DNA from: Phycomyces nitens
Lineage: Eukaryota; Mucoromycota; Mucoromycetes; Mucorales; Phycomycetaceae
DNA: 64,000 nucleotides
Direction of reading: 5' to 3'
NCBI GenBank assembly: GCA_022702545.1
Contig: JAHRBC010000001.1
Coordinates: forward strand, 4,030,001 to 4,094,000
The notes beneath the pieces are model-generated. The model did not search any database. It worked only from the letters and a program-made list of their open reading frames with translations, and was not told where the DNA came from. Position numbers and translations under genes: made by a program. Below are positions 36,640 through 48,595 of the stretch, in pieces; the stretch's first letter is position 1; each line of letters starts with the position of its first letter.

Positions 36640-37242
36640 CACTGCAAAAGAAGGGTTGTATTAGCCAGAATTAGAGATTTTGAATTATTACGAATTTTTA
36701 AAAATGAATTCTAACTCCATCATTTTGACAATTTTTTAATGATGAGACCTAATTTCGCATTTTATTTCATATATGAGCTCTAAATTGCATATTTGACGCA
36801 AAATAGCACACATTTTAATTGACTTTGCAAAATAAATAAATTAAATTGGCATTATTTTTTTTTCATTTTTATAAACTATATCGATTTTTACGATTATTGC
36901 TTTTTTATTGATTGTATAGACAAAACATTCAATATATTTAAGATGAATCAATGTGTACGTAATAATAATGACCAATATTTTAAAATAAAAAAATAATATT
37001 CAAGGATAATTAATAATTTCGGCACCATTAGTAATCCACCAATTTTTTTGAATGTAAGAGATTGGGTTTGTAATGCTTATAAATATTAAGGGAGATTGAT
37101 TCAAAGCCCAGATATCAAAAGACGATGATGAATAAATGGTGTGTTTGATAATAGGATTAATAATATATATCGTCTCGCTCTGAAATACGATTCATATAAA
37201 AAAGAGCCAAATATAATACCTCTTGCTCATATAATCTTTATT
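36640..37242. promoter_or_regulatory. D 5' region upstream of transposase
   Basis: About 600 bp of very AT-rich noncoding sequence lie between the terminus and the gene 1 ATG. Subterminal sites and the promoter must lie here, but no repeated motif stands out. Confidence 0.4.
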
Positions 37243-40200
37243 ATGAATAACATTAAAAACGAAACATACAACCTCCTGTGCAAATGTTCGGCCTGTACCA
37301 AATATACAGCCAATGGAATATTGCAGAATGCACAGACATTCATGCGCCATAAGAATTCTGATAATGTGTCAAGCATTGGTCCCAAGGATAGAGATGATTG
37401 TAAGTGAAATTGTATATCGTTATTCATAATCTAATAATGTTTGTTGTTAATTATTACAGCCAATGTCAGAAGCACAGTTGAAGAAGAGTCAGATATCATA
37501 ATGCCTGATATTTCTAATGAGTTTATTGATTGTAAGTGCGATATATTTTGGTTATCAATTACAGGTACTAACTTTTATTTTATTATAGATGAAGACAGCT
37601 TTTCTATCATGTCAGTCGAAACTACTGGACAACAGATACCTTTCTTGAGAGAAGACGATGTTTTTGACGTTGAGGAGGAATCAGATGTTGAGTCATCACT
37701 CATTGCAGCTGACAATGAGGATTCCGATTCAAATGATGAATCTAGCGATGAAGATGAGACTGAGATTGATGGCGGCAATGGTTTTGAACAAATGATGGCT
37801 TCAAGTATGTATACATAAAATACAAACATATTTAATTGTATACAAGTTATTTATCATATACTTTCCTTTGTAGTTGGATCCTTGAAGATTCATAACATGT
37901 CCCAAACCAGCCAGTTCATGGCTATCTTTGGCGTTATCTTCCAAGCATTCTACTTGGTTCAAACGGGAGGATCGGCCATGCTCAAATTCTTTCACCATCT
38001 TCTTGTTGCCTTTGAGAAGGATGCTGACCTGCCACTTACTGTCAATGCCTTGAAAGCAATGACCGGATTTGACGTAATGACCAAAGGCATTGTAAAGTAC
38101 ACCGTTTGCAACAAGTGCTTTGCAATCTACTCGCCAGACAATCATCAGCCAACATGCACTTTCAAGAAATACTCCAGCACGCATACCCAAATTTGCAACA
38201 ATCCAATTTTCATCGATCCATCTGCCAGAGATCCAATCCCGTTCATGGTATTCCCATACAGCTCACTCAAGAATACTTTGACACAGTATCTCTGTAAGCC
38301 TGGATTTGAGGACAAGCTGTTCCAATGGAGATCAAGAGAGACCGTGGAGAACACCTTCCTTGACATATATGATGGTGCAATGTGGAATGAGTTGCTTGAT
38401 GATAATGATATGCCATTTGTTGACGATGACTATTCCCTCATGTTGACATTGAACGTGGATTGGTTTCAGCCATTCGATGGGCGCACTCATGCCAGTGGTG
38501 CTTTATATCTGTCGATTAATAACTTGCCCAGAGAGGAAAGGATGAAGCCAGAAAACATCATTCTTGTTGGCGTCATGCCAGGGCCAAAGGAAGCAAAGAC
38601 CGATCAGATGAACAACTTTCTTGAGCCTCTTGTTGACGAGTTGGTTGACTTTTACACTGGAATGACAATCAAGACGGCCATGTTCCCTGGTGGTGTTCGT
38701 GTTCGTGCTGCTCTCATGTGTGTTGCCTGCGATATACCAGCTGCAAGAATAACCGCGGGATTTACAGGGCATGCAAGCACCAACGCTTGTCACAAGTGTG
38801 CACGTCAGTTTTCGGTGATCGATGGATCGAGCAAGATCGATTACTCTGGGTTTGACGTTGAGAATTGGACACCAAGAGAAAAGGCAGCCAATGCTGTGCA
38901 TGCCGAAATGTGGTTCAATGCAGAATCAGACGTCGAACGGGCAGAGTTGGAGAAAAACAATGGTACCCGATATTCTGAATTGCATCGCCTACACTACTTT
39001 GATCCTGTCCGGTGTACGATCGTAGATCCTATGCACAACTTGTTTCTTGGTACAGCCAAACGGATGATCAGCATTTGGAGAGACCTCGGTTATTTTCCCA
39101 GCACCACTCTTGCCCGCATGCAACATCTGGCAGATTCCATTCTTGTTCCTCCTGGATATGCTGTATTGTCCAACAAAATTGCTTCTGGGTTCCCATATAT
39201 GAAGGCAGACGAGTGGCGATCGTGGTGTCTTGTGTATTCGCTGGTTGTCCTGGAGAATGCTTTGCCAGAAACAGACTACAATAACTGGCTAGTATTCGTT
39301 GATGCATGCCGTCTATTGACAGGACCATCTGTCACGACTCAGAGTATAGACGAGGCACACCAGCTCCTTGGCAATTTTGGTGAAAAGTGCGAGATTTTGT
39401 ATGGAACTGTCAGCATCACACCAAACATGCATCTGCATATGCACTTACGTGAGTCCATGCTTGACTTTGGCCCTGTCTATGCATTCTGGTTGTATAGCTT
39501 TGAACGATACAATGGCAAGCTCAAGAATATCAAGACAAATCGCCGCAATGGATTCGAGGTCACTTTCATGAAGGTCTTCTTGGAAAAGGGATTCATCAGC
39601 AACTTTCTTCAGTTCTATTCTGCCAAACTTTCACCACCCATGGTAGAATTTCTCCAAGAAGTTGCTCAAATAGCACCGACGCCTGTAAGATCCTTGGTGA
39701 ACTCTGAGTACGGCCACCCTCCATATATGCAATTCAATCTCAACATGTTCCTCCAAGCTGCCACCAATCCATGGTTTAATGTCACTGGAAGTGAAGCCCT
39801 GCCATTGACCTCGTTGCCATTGAAATTGTCGCCTTTATCTATAATGACTGGCAATCATTATAAGTACTTGGTCGAATTCTATAACAAGGCTTACCAAGAC
39901 ACTGGGATTTCCTTCTGTGCCACGGATAGCATCCCACTTGGAGGGCATGTCTATATCAATGACCGGATTCGCAAGATGAAGAAGATTTCGTTGCTAGGAC
40001 AAGAGTATTGGAGTGGTGAAAAGAAAAAGCGCGGTTCTTTTGTACAAGTCTTGTTTCTGGACAATTCGACAAGTGAATTCGTTGCATTTCCCGGCCAGAT
40101 TGAGTATTTATTTACTCATGTTATCAAGATTGGTGGAATCGAAAGAGTTTCTACTTTTGCTTTTGTCAAATGGTTTCCGACGTATAATGCTGGCAGATAT

Positions 40201-40377
40201 CAACCGTTGATCAACCAAGGTCTGGAGCTGTGGGAAAAGGGGTTTTTAGAGGAGACCATTGAGTGTATTATTCCAGTACATCGTCTGCATTCTTGCTTTG
40301 CATTGACAACTCACAATCTCCAACAAGGGTCTCAAAAACGCCTGATTATTCCATTACCTAGAAAAGTCGTCACTTAA
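37243..40377 (+). CDS. Tnp2-type CACTA-like transposase (D), intact
   Basis: Exons 37243-37399, 37460-37531, 37589-37804 and 37874-40377 sum to 2,949 nt, which is 982 codons plus stop without a break. Exon 1 has the finger LLCKCSACTKY...FMRHKN; exon 3 is strongly acidic (Asp/Glu/Ser). The core exon shows FLDIYDGAMWNE, LNVDWFQPFDGRTHASGALY, CVACDIPAARITAGFTGHAS, DPMHNLFLGTAKRM, EWRSWCLVYS and LHMHLRESMLDFGPVYAFW. The C-terminal region has GSEALPLTSLPL, GQIEYLFTHV, FAFVKWF and IIPVHRLHSCFAL. It diverges from A1-A6 throughout but keeps every landmark. This is the longest uninterrupted transposase in the window. Confidence 0.94.
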
Positions 40378-40909
40378 TAAAAAAATTGCGTTTTTGACCA
40401 CAAACATCAGCCACGTAATGCTTATTTTTCTTGTTTTACTTTACCATCTGTTATTTTATCAATACATTTTTAAGATTGATTAAAATATTAGATTGATATA
40501 TACAAGTTTCATGTTCTTTAAAACAGATATCAAAACAAATATTTATTTTCTTCAGCTCATTATGCGATAAGCCAAGTAGCTGTTTATTTAATACCCGATA
40601 ATCAGCTATATTTTAAAGTTTATACTACATAATATACTAAAAATTTTCATTTAAATTCCAAGTTTATAAAGCCGATGAAAATATTTTATTTTACTATTAA
40701 ATATTTGTTTTGCAATAATTATGACTAAAATAAAATAACCATTAAAAATAATATTGTTTCTCACCATCTTGTCTTTCTTTATTTTTTAATGCTTCAACAA
40801 TACAAAAACGAGTAATGCCAATCCTACCACCATCATCTTCCAGCCCAACAACTTGTTTCAACTTATTCAATAAAGACCATTATATCAAGACAACCAAATA
40901 CAAATATTT
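40378..40909. other. D spacer between convergent genes
   Basis: About 530 bp of AT-rich sequence separate the stop codons of gene 1 and gene 2. It holds the two 3' untranslated regions; several AATAAA-like words occur (for example 40866-40873 on the plus strand). No gene is seen. Confidence 0.5.
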
Positions 40910-42007
40910 TTATTGCCGTGTTGCAATCCACTTGGCAACACGCGCCTTCTGCTCTTTTGACAATTCAATATGTCTACTTTCAACAGGACAAGAAGAAAAG
41001 TCAATGACCTTCATCTTCTTTTCCTTGCTCCTCTGGGCTTTCAACTCGCCCAAGTACTCCTCGACCTATATCATAATCAAATTAATTAATTATATGAAGC
41101 ACATCAAATTTGCCCGAACAATATCTTACCAAAGGATGTCTGTTACTGGGAGTATAAACGGTATACTCCCGTTGCTCATCATCAGACTCAATGTCAGACA
41201 ACATCTCTTTGTCTAAGAGATCCTCGACTGTCTCTCCATACTTGGACTCCAAGTTCGCCCTGTCTGCCAAATGCAGCCTCTTGTAGGCGGCGAGGACCTA
41301 TTTCAAAATCAAGTATTAGAAGTATGAAAACAAATATTATATTATACTAACTCTTGTTTTTCTCGTACGTCTACGAGAAGACTGGTTTCGCTTAGCTAAC
41401 TTTTCTGGCGAGGTGTTAGCTCTGTTTAGCTTGTACGAGATATGCCGTCTTGTTTTTTCCTCTATGACTGCAGATGCAAGAGGCTGTCCTTCGGGCTGTT
41501 GATGGATATACATCCGGACCTTGTCTGCAATAGGCCGGTTGGATGAAGAGAGTGCCCCCTCATTCATTGTCAATGGTGTAGACACCAAGACATTCCTTGT
41601 CTCTGATCGTATGAGGCGCTATATGACATAGGGTAAGTAATTCATCAATATAAAATTAATATTTATATATAGATATCCTACCGAGACCGATGGAAGTCGA
41701 TACTTCATATACATCTGTGGTGGTGGAGCTTGATGGGGGAAACTTGGCTACTGTTGCCATTCGAGTTCTTGAGGGATTCCATCCCTTGATGGACCTGCTG
41801 CAACAGGACATGCGACTCATTCAGTCTTGTCTGAAGAGCCGACAGGTTTGACAACACTGCGCCGTCCTGTTCAGCGTTGTTGCTTGGAGCAGGAAGGATC
41901 GTCTGCATCACGGTTCCTGCTGGTCTAGTGCCACTAGTCTTACCAATCGACTTCTTGGTAGTCGACTTGTAGGTCTTTTTAGAGCTTGATGATATAAATT
42001 GAGACAT
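40910..42007 (-). CDS. CACTA-like element gene 2 (D), divergent, probable frame slip in exon 1
   Basis: The gene starts at the ATG at 42007 (MSQFISSSSKKTYKSTTKKS). Exon 1 runs to about 41692, exon 2 is 41618-41352 (89 codons), exon 3 lies at about 41298-41130, and exon 4 ends with the stop at 40910. Exon 1 is 316 nt, one base off a multiple of three, and its frame must change near the TTTCCCCC run at about 41730 to reach MYMKYRLPSVS before the splice. Exon 2 ends in SSRRRTRKTR, the same kind of basic end as in A1-A6. Exon 4 encodes VEEYLGELKAQRSKEK. The RPSWRSDE signature is not clear here; the equivalent stretch reads NRHPLVRYCSGK. Function unknown. Confidence 0.65.
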
Positions 42008-43715
42008 TGAATACTAGAAAAATATATTAAAGTGTGAGGTTCGTTGATTATGAATATCTATTTTCCAATAGATTTTGAAATATTCCGTAAATAATACATA
42101 CATGAGAAAGTAATTAAAAGTAATTAAAAAGTATACTTCTTTCTAAAGAGGTTTTATAGTATTTTGATCTTTGCTTACATTATGCTGTCAGGTATACTTA
42201 GTAATCTGCTTCAACTGGCTAATCCATTTAATTTGCTTGCACTGACTAATCCATTTGTAATATTTGGGCTCTGTTTCAAAAATACAAATCGTTTTATTAA
42301 GTGGGCTTATTAGTTCCACGTCACGTTCGGGACACTCAATATCGCCATTGATCTCTATTGGATTATTGCTTTCAACCTTTGTTCTTTTCTTTTCTTTTCC
42401 TTTCCTTTACTTTTCGGCATGGTAAGCATCATTCTCTTTTAAAATTTTTTTTTACTCATCATGACTTTATATTTGTCCAGATATTCTTTTCTATATCCAT
42501 ACAAGGGCTGCTGGCTTATGTCAATAACTCTGGTATACTGGTAATGTTCTTTTTTATTATCTCATTCAGTTTCCACAAGCTCATTGCTCTGCTTAGTAAT
42601 TCACGGCCTCCCATTACAAACAAATACAGAGGAGCACTTTGCTGTATATTATGGTATGATGACACTCCTTTATACACTAGACATGCTTTATTAACATTCG
42701 TTCCATTCATTAGAATTTTTTCGGTCATCTGGTATGTGCCGATTCCATGTCATCTGGTCAGTAATTGTGTCCGCTATACCCATTACCAAGTAAGTATACA
42801 ACCTTTCAGCCCTTATATTACTTTACTAATCTCTTATCTAATAGATGTAATCGAAATATTCTTCATCTGGTTGGCCATTGCGCCCATTGCGCCCATTACA
42901 CTGATGACCAAGTAAGTATATAACCACTCAACGTTTATATTATTTTCCTGACATATTCTTCATAGATATTACCGAAATTTTTTATACCATTTATCAAAGT
43001 ATTCAAGTTTTCTCGATATAAATACCAATGTAAGTATTGTTGTTCCATTCAAATTATTTTACAGTCTGCTAAAATACACCTATGAAAATTATCTAGCCAC
43101 CCTTTTTTTTCAAAAGAAAACAAACACCCACGTAAGCAGTGCCGCAGCAAGTAACAAAGGAAGGTAGGGGGGGTCTAGTAGACCAGGGTAACCCATATAT
43201 TCTCCGGATGAGTAAAAGAATACCCATCCAATTGAGAAAAGGGCAAGGCTAGCATATTAGGCAATAAAATTAGGAGGGAGTAGAAATGAGAACGAATAGA
43301 AAACATTAGAAAAGCTTTTTTTATCCAATAAAAACTATTATAAACTACATCTTTGGCCTGTATCTGCCATGAATTCATACCGAATTCATACTGAATCCTA
43401 TGAGGACACTGCTTTAATATTGAAAAGAGCAACCTATATAAAGTAATTTAAAGAACTGAATCCTTCGGGGCTAGAAAATATGGGACGAAAAAAAAAGAAA
43501 CCCCCCAATTTTCGTGACAAAAAAAAGCACAAAAAAAATAACCCACCTTTTGCTTTTTGCGCTTTGACGTTTCAGTATACTGATTGGAATCATTCAGACA
43601 ACGAATCCTAAAAATTTAATATTAAAAAATTTGGCAAATTTTATATCAAATCTTTATCATTCAGTCAAGAATTTTATAAATATCAGTATACTAAAATGGC
43701 CCTTCTTTTGCAGTG
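42008..43715 (+). other. D tail, candidate spliced unit
   Basis: No long gene is seen. Plus-strand splice-like sites follow one another: donor GTAAGC after ATG at 42421, acceptor TTTGTCCAG at about 42480, donor GTAATG near 42541, donors GTAAGT near 42791, 42913 and 43031. Layout agrees with the tail units of A2, A5 and A6, although sequence identity is low. From 43100 to 43715 nothing is recognised except the terminus. Confidence 0.45.
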
Positions 43716-46047
43716 AATAGTACCAGAGAGGCGATGATGTACCGTCACAATCATGAGCTCAACACCAATGGAACCAAGGCTGATGTATTTGACGGAGAAG
43801 TATACCAGTCGATGAAGCACATTTTTTCTGGAAAACACAATGTTGCCATCTCGTTGTCTGTTGATGGGTTTGCACCCCACAAGGTCCCTGGGTCAGTGAC
43901 CATCGTTCACGCAACCATCCTGAACATGGATCCGATGATCCGTTATGAGCGCAAGAATATGCTCCAAATTGCAATGATCCCTGGCCCAACTGCACCTGCT
44001 GATTTCTGGTCGTTCCTTGAGCCGACAATAGAAGCTCTTCACACAATGCAGACAGGAGGGTTGGTGGTAACAACACCAACAGACACAATCAAGGCAAAGG
44101 TCCATGTCCTCATGGTTACTGGTGATATCCCGGCTTTGGCAAAGCTGGCGTGCCATGCTGGGCACATGAGCAAGAATGGATGTCGCATCTGCCATGTTGT
44201 TGGCCAGTCTCCTGGACACGGCCAATATTTCCGTATGTCACCTTCAACCTCTTTGCAATCATTGGAGAGTTTCCAGAACTTTGCTGCCGCCCCTATCTCC
44301 CACGCCCAAGGCCTTACTGGTCAGTCTCCTCTGGCCACCTTAAGGTCATTTTCTGGTCCCTTTTTCTTTGCTCTTGATGAGATGCACGGCCTTTGCCATG
44401 GCATTGGTAAACAAGTCTGGGGCCTCCTTTCAGGTAAATATGGAAAGACCAACCCGTTTTTTCTTTCTGTTCCCACCCAGAAAGAGATTGGTGCTGTGAT
44501 GGTCAGCACAAGAAAAACCATCCCAACCTCATTCCACGGTGCCTGGAGAGATGTCTCTTCAAAGGCCGGATACTTCCGTGCTGTTGACTGGGCAGACTTT
44601 CTTGTTTTTGTTGTCCCCACCTTGGTAGCTGAGCGGATCCATGACAAGGATGCAAGAAAGGAGTTGCTTGTTCTTGTGCAGGCCTGCAACTTGCTCATGA
44701 GCTGGGAGCTATCAGCAGAAGAGCAACACTCTATAAAACGGTATGTTTAGCAATATATATGTATTTGTCATTTTTAACTTATTGTGTGAATATTTTTTAG
44801 ACACTTGGTATCATGGAATGCCTACCTTGATACTTTATTGACCAATGGCAGTGTGGATCTCCAAGTATTCACGATCAATCAACACATGCTCCAGCACTAC
44901 CCCAGTATGATCAATGCATATGGCCCCCCCAGATCATACAGTGCGAAATCCATTGAACGTGCAATTGGCAAATACTCTAGAGCAATCAAGAGCAACTCTG
45001 CCATCGGTGTAAATGCAGGCAATATAATGGTCACTCTGGCCCAGATCCGCCAACAACAACAAGGCAACAACAAAGCAACAACACCAAAGGCAACAAAGAT
45101 CCTGACGTATGAAGATTCTACTGCTAGCTGGCCAAAATGTGGAGAAGGTCGACGTGTCAATGCTGATTGCGACATTGAGTTCTGGGGCCCTTTGAGAGAT
45201 AGGACTATTCTTGATACTTTTGGAGACGTAACTTGTCTTCCAGAACTTCTCAAAGAATTTTATTCATCACTGGGGGAAGAGTGTAGTGGTCTTGAAGCAG
45301 CTATAAAAACAAGCCGCAAGGCATTTGTTAATGGTTGTGTAATTGACTCTGCACTTGACCAAAATATGTCAAGAGAGGCTTGGCATGTTTGTCTTGAACT
45401 GAAAGTCGACAAAAACCGCCGCAACCGCCGCAACTATTCTGGTGTATTCAAGGATTTCTTTGGCAAAGTTGTTCTGTTCTTTGAACATGTGTTTGGTGAG
45501 AAGAGGTGGCCCCTTGCTCTTGTGTTGGTATTCCCTGTCCACATCACCAATGGGATACCGATTGCTTCGAACATTGATGGAAAGTTGAAAGTTGTACATC
45601 TTTCAGATGTGAAGGAGCTTGTTGGTCTGGTTGTATCAGATGCAACAAATAATACTGTCACAACTAGTGTGACAAAATATATAGTTTGGCCAGAGCTGAA
45701 TCGTGGCTCAAAGCTTGCCCTTGGCCAATTGGCAGATCTTTAATTTTATTTTTATTTATAATTTTTTCTTTCAATTTTTTTTAACATATTTTAATCAGAC
45801 ACGTAATAATATGTATACTCTTGAGTTTCATACAACTGACCTTGAATAATTCTCAATTGCAATCTATATTTTCTAAAAGTGTAAGATCTGTAGTTTAAAT
45901 CTTAGTTTTCTCTCCTCTGAGTTTATATTTTGGGATTTAACTTGTTTTTTGTTTCAATTCTAAAAAATCATCAGATTTTTGCTATTATAGACCAAAAAAT
46001 CAGTCACAATTTCGAAAAGACACCTTTTTTTCCCGTAGTGTGGATCA

Positions 46048-47185
46048 ATGTCCAGACTATTGATCAATACTGTCAGCAATGGCCGTGTAGGACCTGTTCG
46101 CCCTCCTCTTGCTCCTAGACAAGATGTTGTTGGAGTTTCCAGAGAGGAATTTGATAACATAGTCAACCTCCTGTCCACCTTGGACAAGAAAATGACAACC
46201 ATGTGCAATGATGTTGGCACACTCAAAGATAGTGGAAGCAAAATGATGACTTCTGTGGATGGTCTTGTCATGGATGCAATGAAGAGACAAGAAGCTCCTC
46301 AGTTGGCCAGTCCACAGGCTATCCAGAGTAGCCATTTTGATATCCAACTGTGAGATGTTGTTAGCAACAGCAGAAACCCAAAGATCTCAGTAAATATAAA
46401 AAGTAAATACTGTTTGAATCATTATTAATCAATATAAACTAGAAACTCATTCGTGGCCGCCTCAGAAACATGAATCTCAACACTGATGATCCCCAAAAAA
46501 TAAGTGAGAATGAGGCAAAGATGACGTGGGATGTCAGTGTTGGGTTGTCTGATGAGGCCAACAAGAATGTGGCAGATGACTTGTTGGTGTATCTGCGTGG
46601 CCAGAGTGAGTCTGCCTTTGTTCCAACAAAGGAACTGTGTGGTATGATAGTGAATAACTATTACAACTGCATGGCCAACAGTAAGCTCTCACTGGAGGGC
46701 AAAGAAGCCAAAAAAAAGGCAAACAGAAGAGGCAATCGCAAGACAGACGTAGGTGGCTCTATAAAAAATAGGATAAACATAAATATATTTATCATTATAT
46801 TTTTTAGCTCTTCAAGAGACGGAAGAGAACATTTGCCAAACACAAGGCCACCTCCATCGAAAAGTTTGGGAGAGACTACAGTGGTGTCTTTTATAGAGAT
46901 GTCATGTCTGATGACGAAAGCGATACAGACACAACTGTAACAGTGCTTCACCCAAGCTGGCGAAGTGATGAGATAGCTATAATATATATCTCCACTTTTA
47001 TTATATGTTTAACAAAAACAATATTGGGATAGTTGAATGAGTTCTTTGACTTTCTCAATACTCTTGCAATAAGTGATTTGGGAAAGAGAGCAGGCCAGCT
47101 GAAGGCTTGCCATCACTTAGTTGTATCAAAAGCAATTCCTCGTGGCTTAGTAGCTAAAATGCCCGCGTGGACAAAACGTGAATAA
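46048..47185 (+). pseudogene. CACTA-like element gene 2 (A4), nonsense and splice-site mutations
   Basis: Exons are 46048-46389, 46443-46748 (exactly 102 codons), 46808-46972 (55 codons) and 47033-47185. Exon 1 starts MSRLLINTVSNGRVGPVRPP and should end PKIS, like A3, but has an in-frame TGA at 46351-46353 where CGA is likely ancestral. The exon 3 donor reads ATAGCT where GT is required, a G-to-A change, right after the SWRSDE signature. The last exon ends AKMPAWTKRE. Element C inserted only seven bases upstream of the ATG, separating the gene from its own leader and promoter. Function unknown, same family as the other gene 2 copies. Confidence 0.82.
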
Positions 47186-48595
47186 ATAATTGCTTGCATC
47201 TCTCATTCCTATACTTTCATTAATATTGTTTTGAATACACAAGTATTGTATGTTTTATATAAGATAGTGAAAGATAATAATAATAATAAAAAAAAAGAAA
47301 AAGAATTCTAAGCATAAAGCTTTCTAGGCAAGGGAATGACAAGAACTTTGGCTGTGCCACAACCAGAAGCTTGATTGCCGATTGCAATTAGCAAAAGGAT
47401 GCGATGGACAGGCAGAATGTTATCGTAGTTGTACTTTTGGAAAGTTGGCTTACACTGGGAAAACCATTTGATATACACTGGTATATAGGTAGGTATATTC
47501 CTGGACAAAGGTAAGGTATATACTGGAGTTTATGTGAACAAATGCCTAGTGCACAAGGTACCTTTGGTGCCTGAGCATTTTTGCGCTAAACACTGGTGTT
47601 TAGTCCACTAGGGGTGATGCTAGTAAGGGGAGTTAGTATTCTTAATATGTCAACTTGAAGTGAATACCAGAATTACCTATGCAAATCTCAGTTTTAATTT
47701 TATTATATTCAATAAGTCTATTAAAAATAGAATGGCGAGGTTCCTTTGCCTACACCCTTGAGAAGTCACATAACTGTAGTATAAGGTACTTTGCCTACAG
47801 TAGATAGCCCATTATTTATTGATTTTGGTATCCTCTTTATTACTCTCGACCAGTGATATACTCTCAATTATTTTATATCCCGTACTTATTAGGTTGTTTA
47901 TGGTTTATATTTGTGTTTATTGGAAAGAATAGAATGGTTCTATACACGAGTTCTAATACTATTACGGTCTATCCTTGCCGCTTCTACCAGCCTACTTGAT
48001 ACTACTTGGATCGGGTGCTTCTCTACTGAACAATACCTGAAAATAGGGTCTGGCGGCAATTTAGGTGGTTGCGGTAGTGTTCTGATATAATAAAAGTTAT
48101 ATTAGCGATATATATTCAAGAGTGCGGGTGCTATTCAAGATGCGAGGGATATTATACTTACATTGCAAAGATTGGATAAGAATGGACAAAGAGGGGCTGA
48201 ATTGTGTGACATGGCATCTTGTATGATTGGATTGACTAGAGATGGGATAAAATAAATTAATATGGGTGAATTGAGTGATAGAAAAATTTATTTACATACC
48301 AAAAACAGAGTTGGTGATTATAGTAGAGGGATGGTATATGGCGGCCAATAATAGTGTCTTGTTAAGAGTATAAAAAATTATTAGTAAATAGCCAGAATAA
48401 TATTATGGAAAAGAATAAAGGCCAAGAAACGGCATTACCATTATGATAACCAGTCGTAGATGATGAGAGAGGCAGATGGGGTGGACAGTGATGGTGATAG
48501 CCTAAATTAGAATAAGCAACGTTAGAAAAGAAAATTATTTTTTTTTGACACAAAAAAGTTTTTTTTTACCTGGGCACTGATGATGGTGCTATATA

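Larger units (their letters stand above)
36640..43715 (+). mobile_element. Element D, complete CACTA-like transposon
   Basis: D is 7,076 bp with inverted ends sharing 16 identical bases CACTGCAAAAGAAGGG. It is flanked by AAT (36637-36639 and 43716-43718) inside an exon of the element C transposase. It carries transposase gene 1 (37243-40377, plus), convergent gene 2 (42007-40910, minus) and a tail with splice-like signals. The ends and gene order make it a divergent member of the A type. Confidence 0.96.
35835..45743 (+). pseudogene. Tnp2-type transposase, C subfamily, split by element D
   Basis: Exons are 35835-36013, 36083-36152, 36211-36639 continuing at 43719-44740, and 44801-45743. With D and one AAT copy left out the lengths sum to 2,643 nt, exactly 881 codons (880 aa). 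An in-frame upstream ATG at 35772 would add 21 residues. Exon 1 has CNICNKS and a basic tail. The third exon has YRACTPYLGKDLLERF, YDICRNGCMLF and CHNCGESRYN, typical of the N-terminal Tnp2 region. The core has ISLSVDGFAPH, VTGDIPALAKLACHAGHMSKNGCRICH and DEMHGLCHGIGKQVWG. The C-terminal domain has FGKVVLFFEHVFGEKRWPLA. It belongs to a clearly different subfamily from the A and D transposases. Confidence 0.9.
34387..46040 (+). mobile_element. Element C, CACTACGG-ended CACTA-like transposon, carrying D
   Basis: The ends are CACTACGGGAAATC and its inverted partner TTTCCCGTAGTG, with the duplication TGG (34384-34386 and 46041-46043). Total length is 11,654 bp, of which 7,079 bp is D plus a duplication copy, leaving about 4.6 kb. 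It carries a small minus-strand gene (35483-34884) divergent from its transposase gene (35835-45743), unlike the convergent plan of the A elements. Subterminal regions 34387-34883 and 45744-46040 are noncoding. Confidence 0.93.

Noticed and set aside
42358..42915. 185-codon plus-strand open frame rich in hydrophobic residues in the D tail
   Set aside because: It spans several good splice donors and acceptors and has no family resemblance; it is better explained as part of the spliced tail unit or chance.
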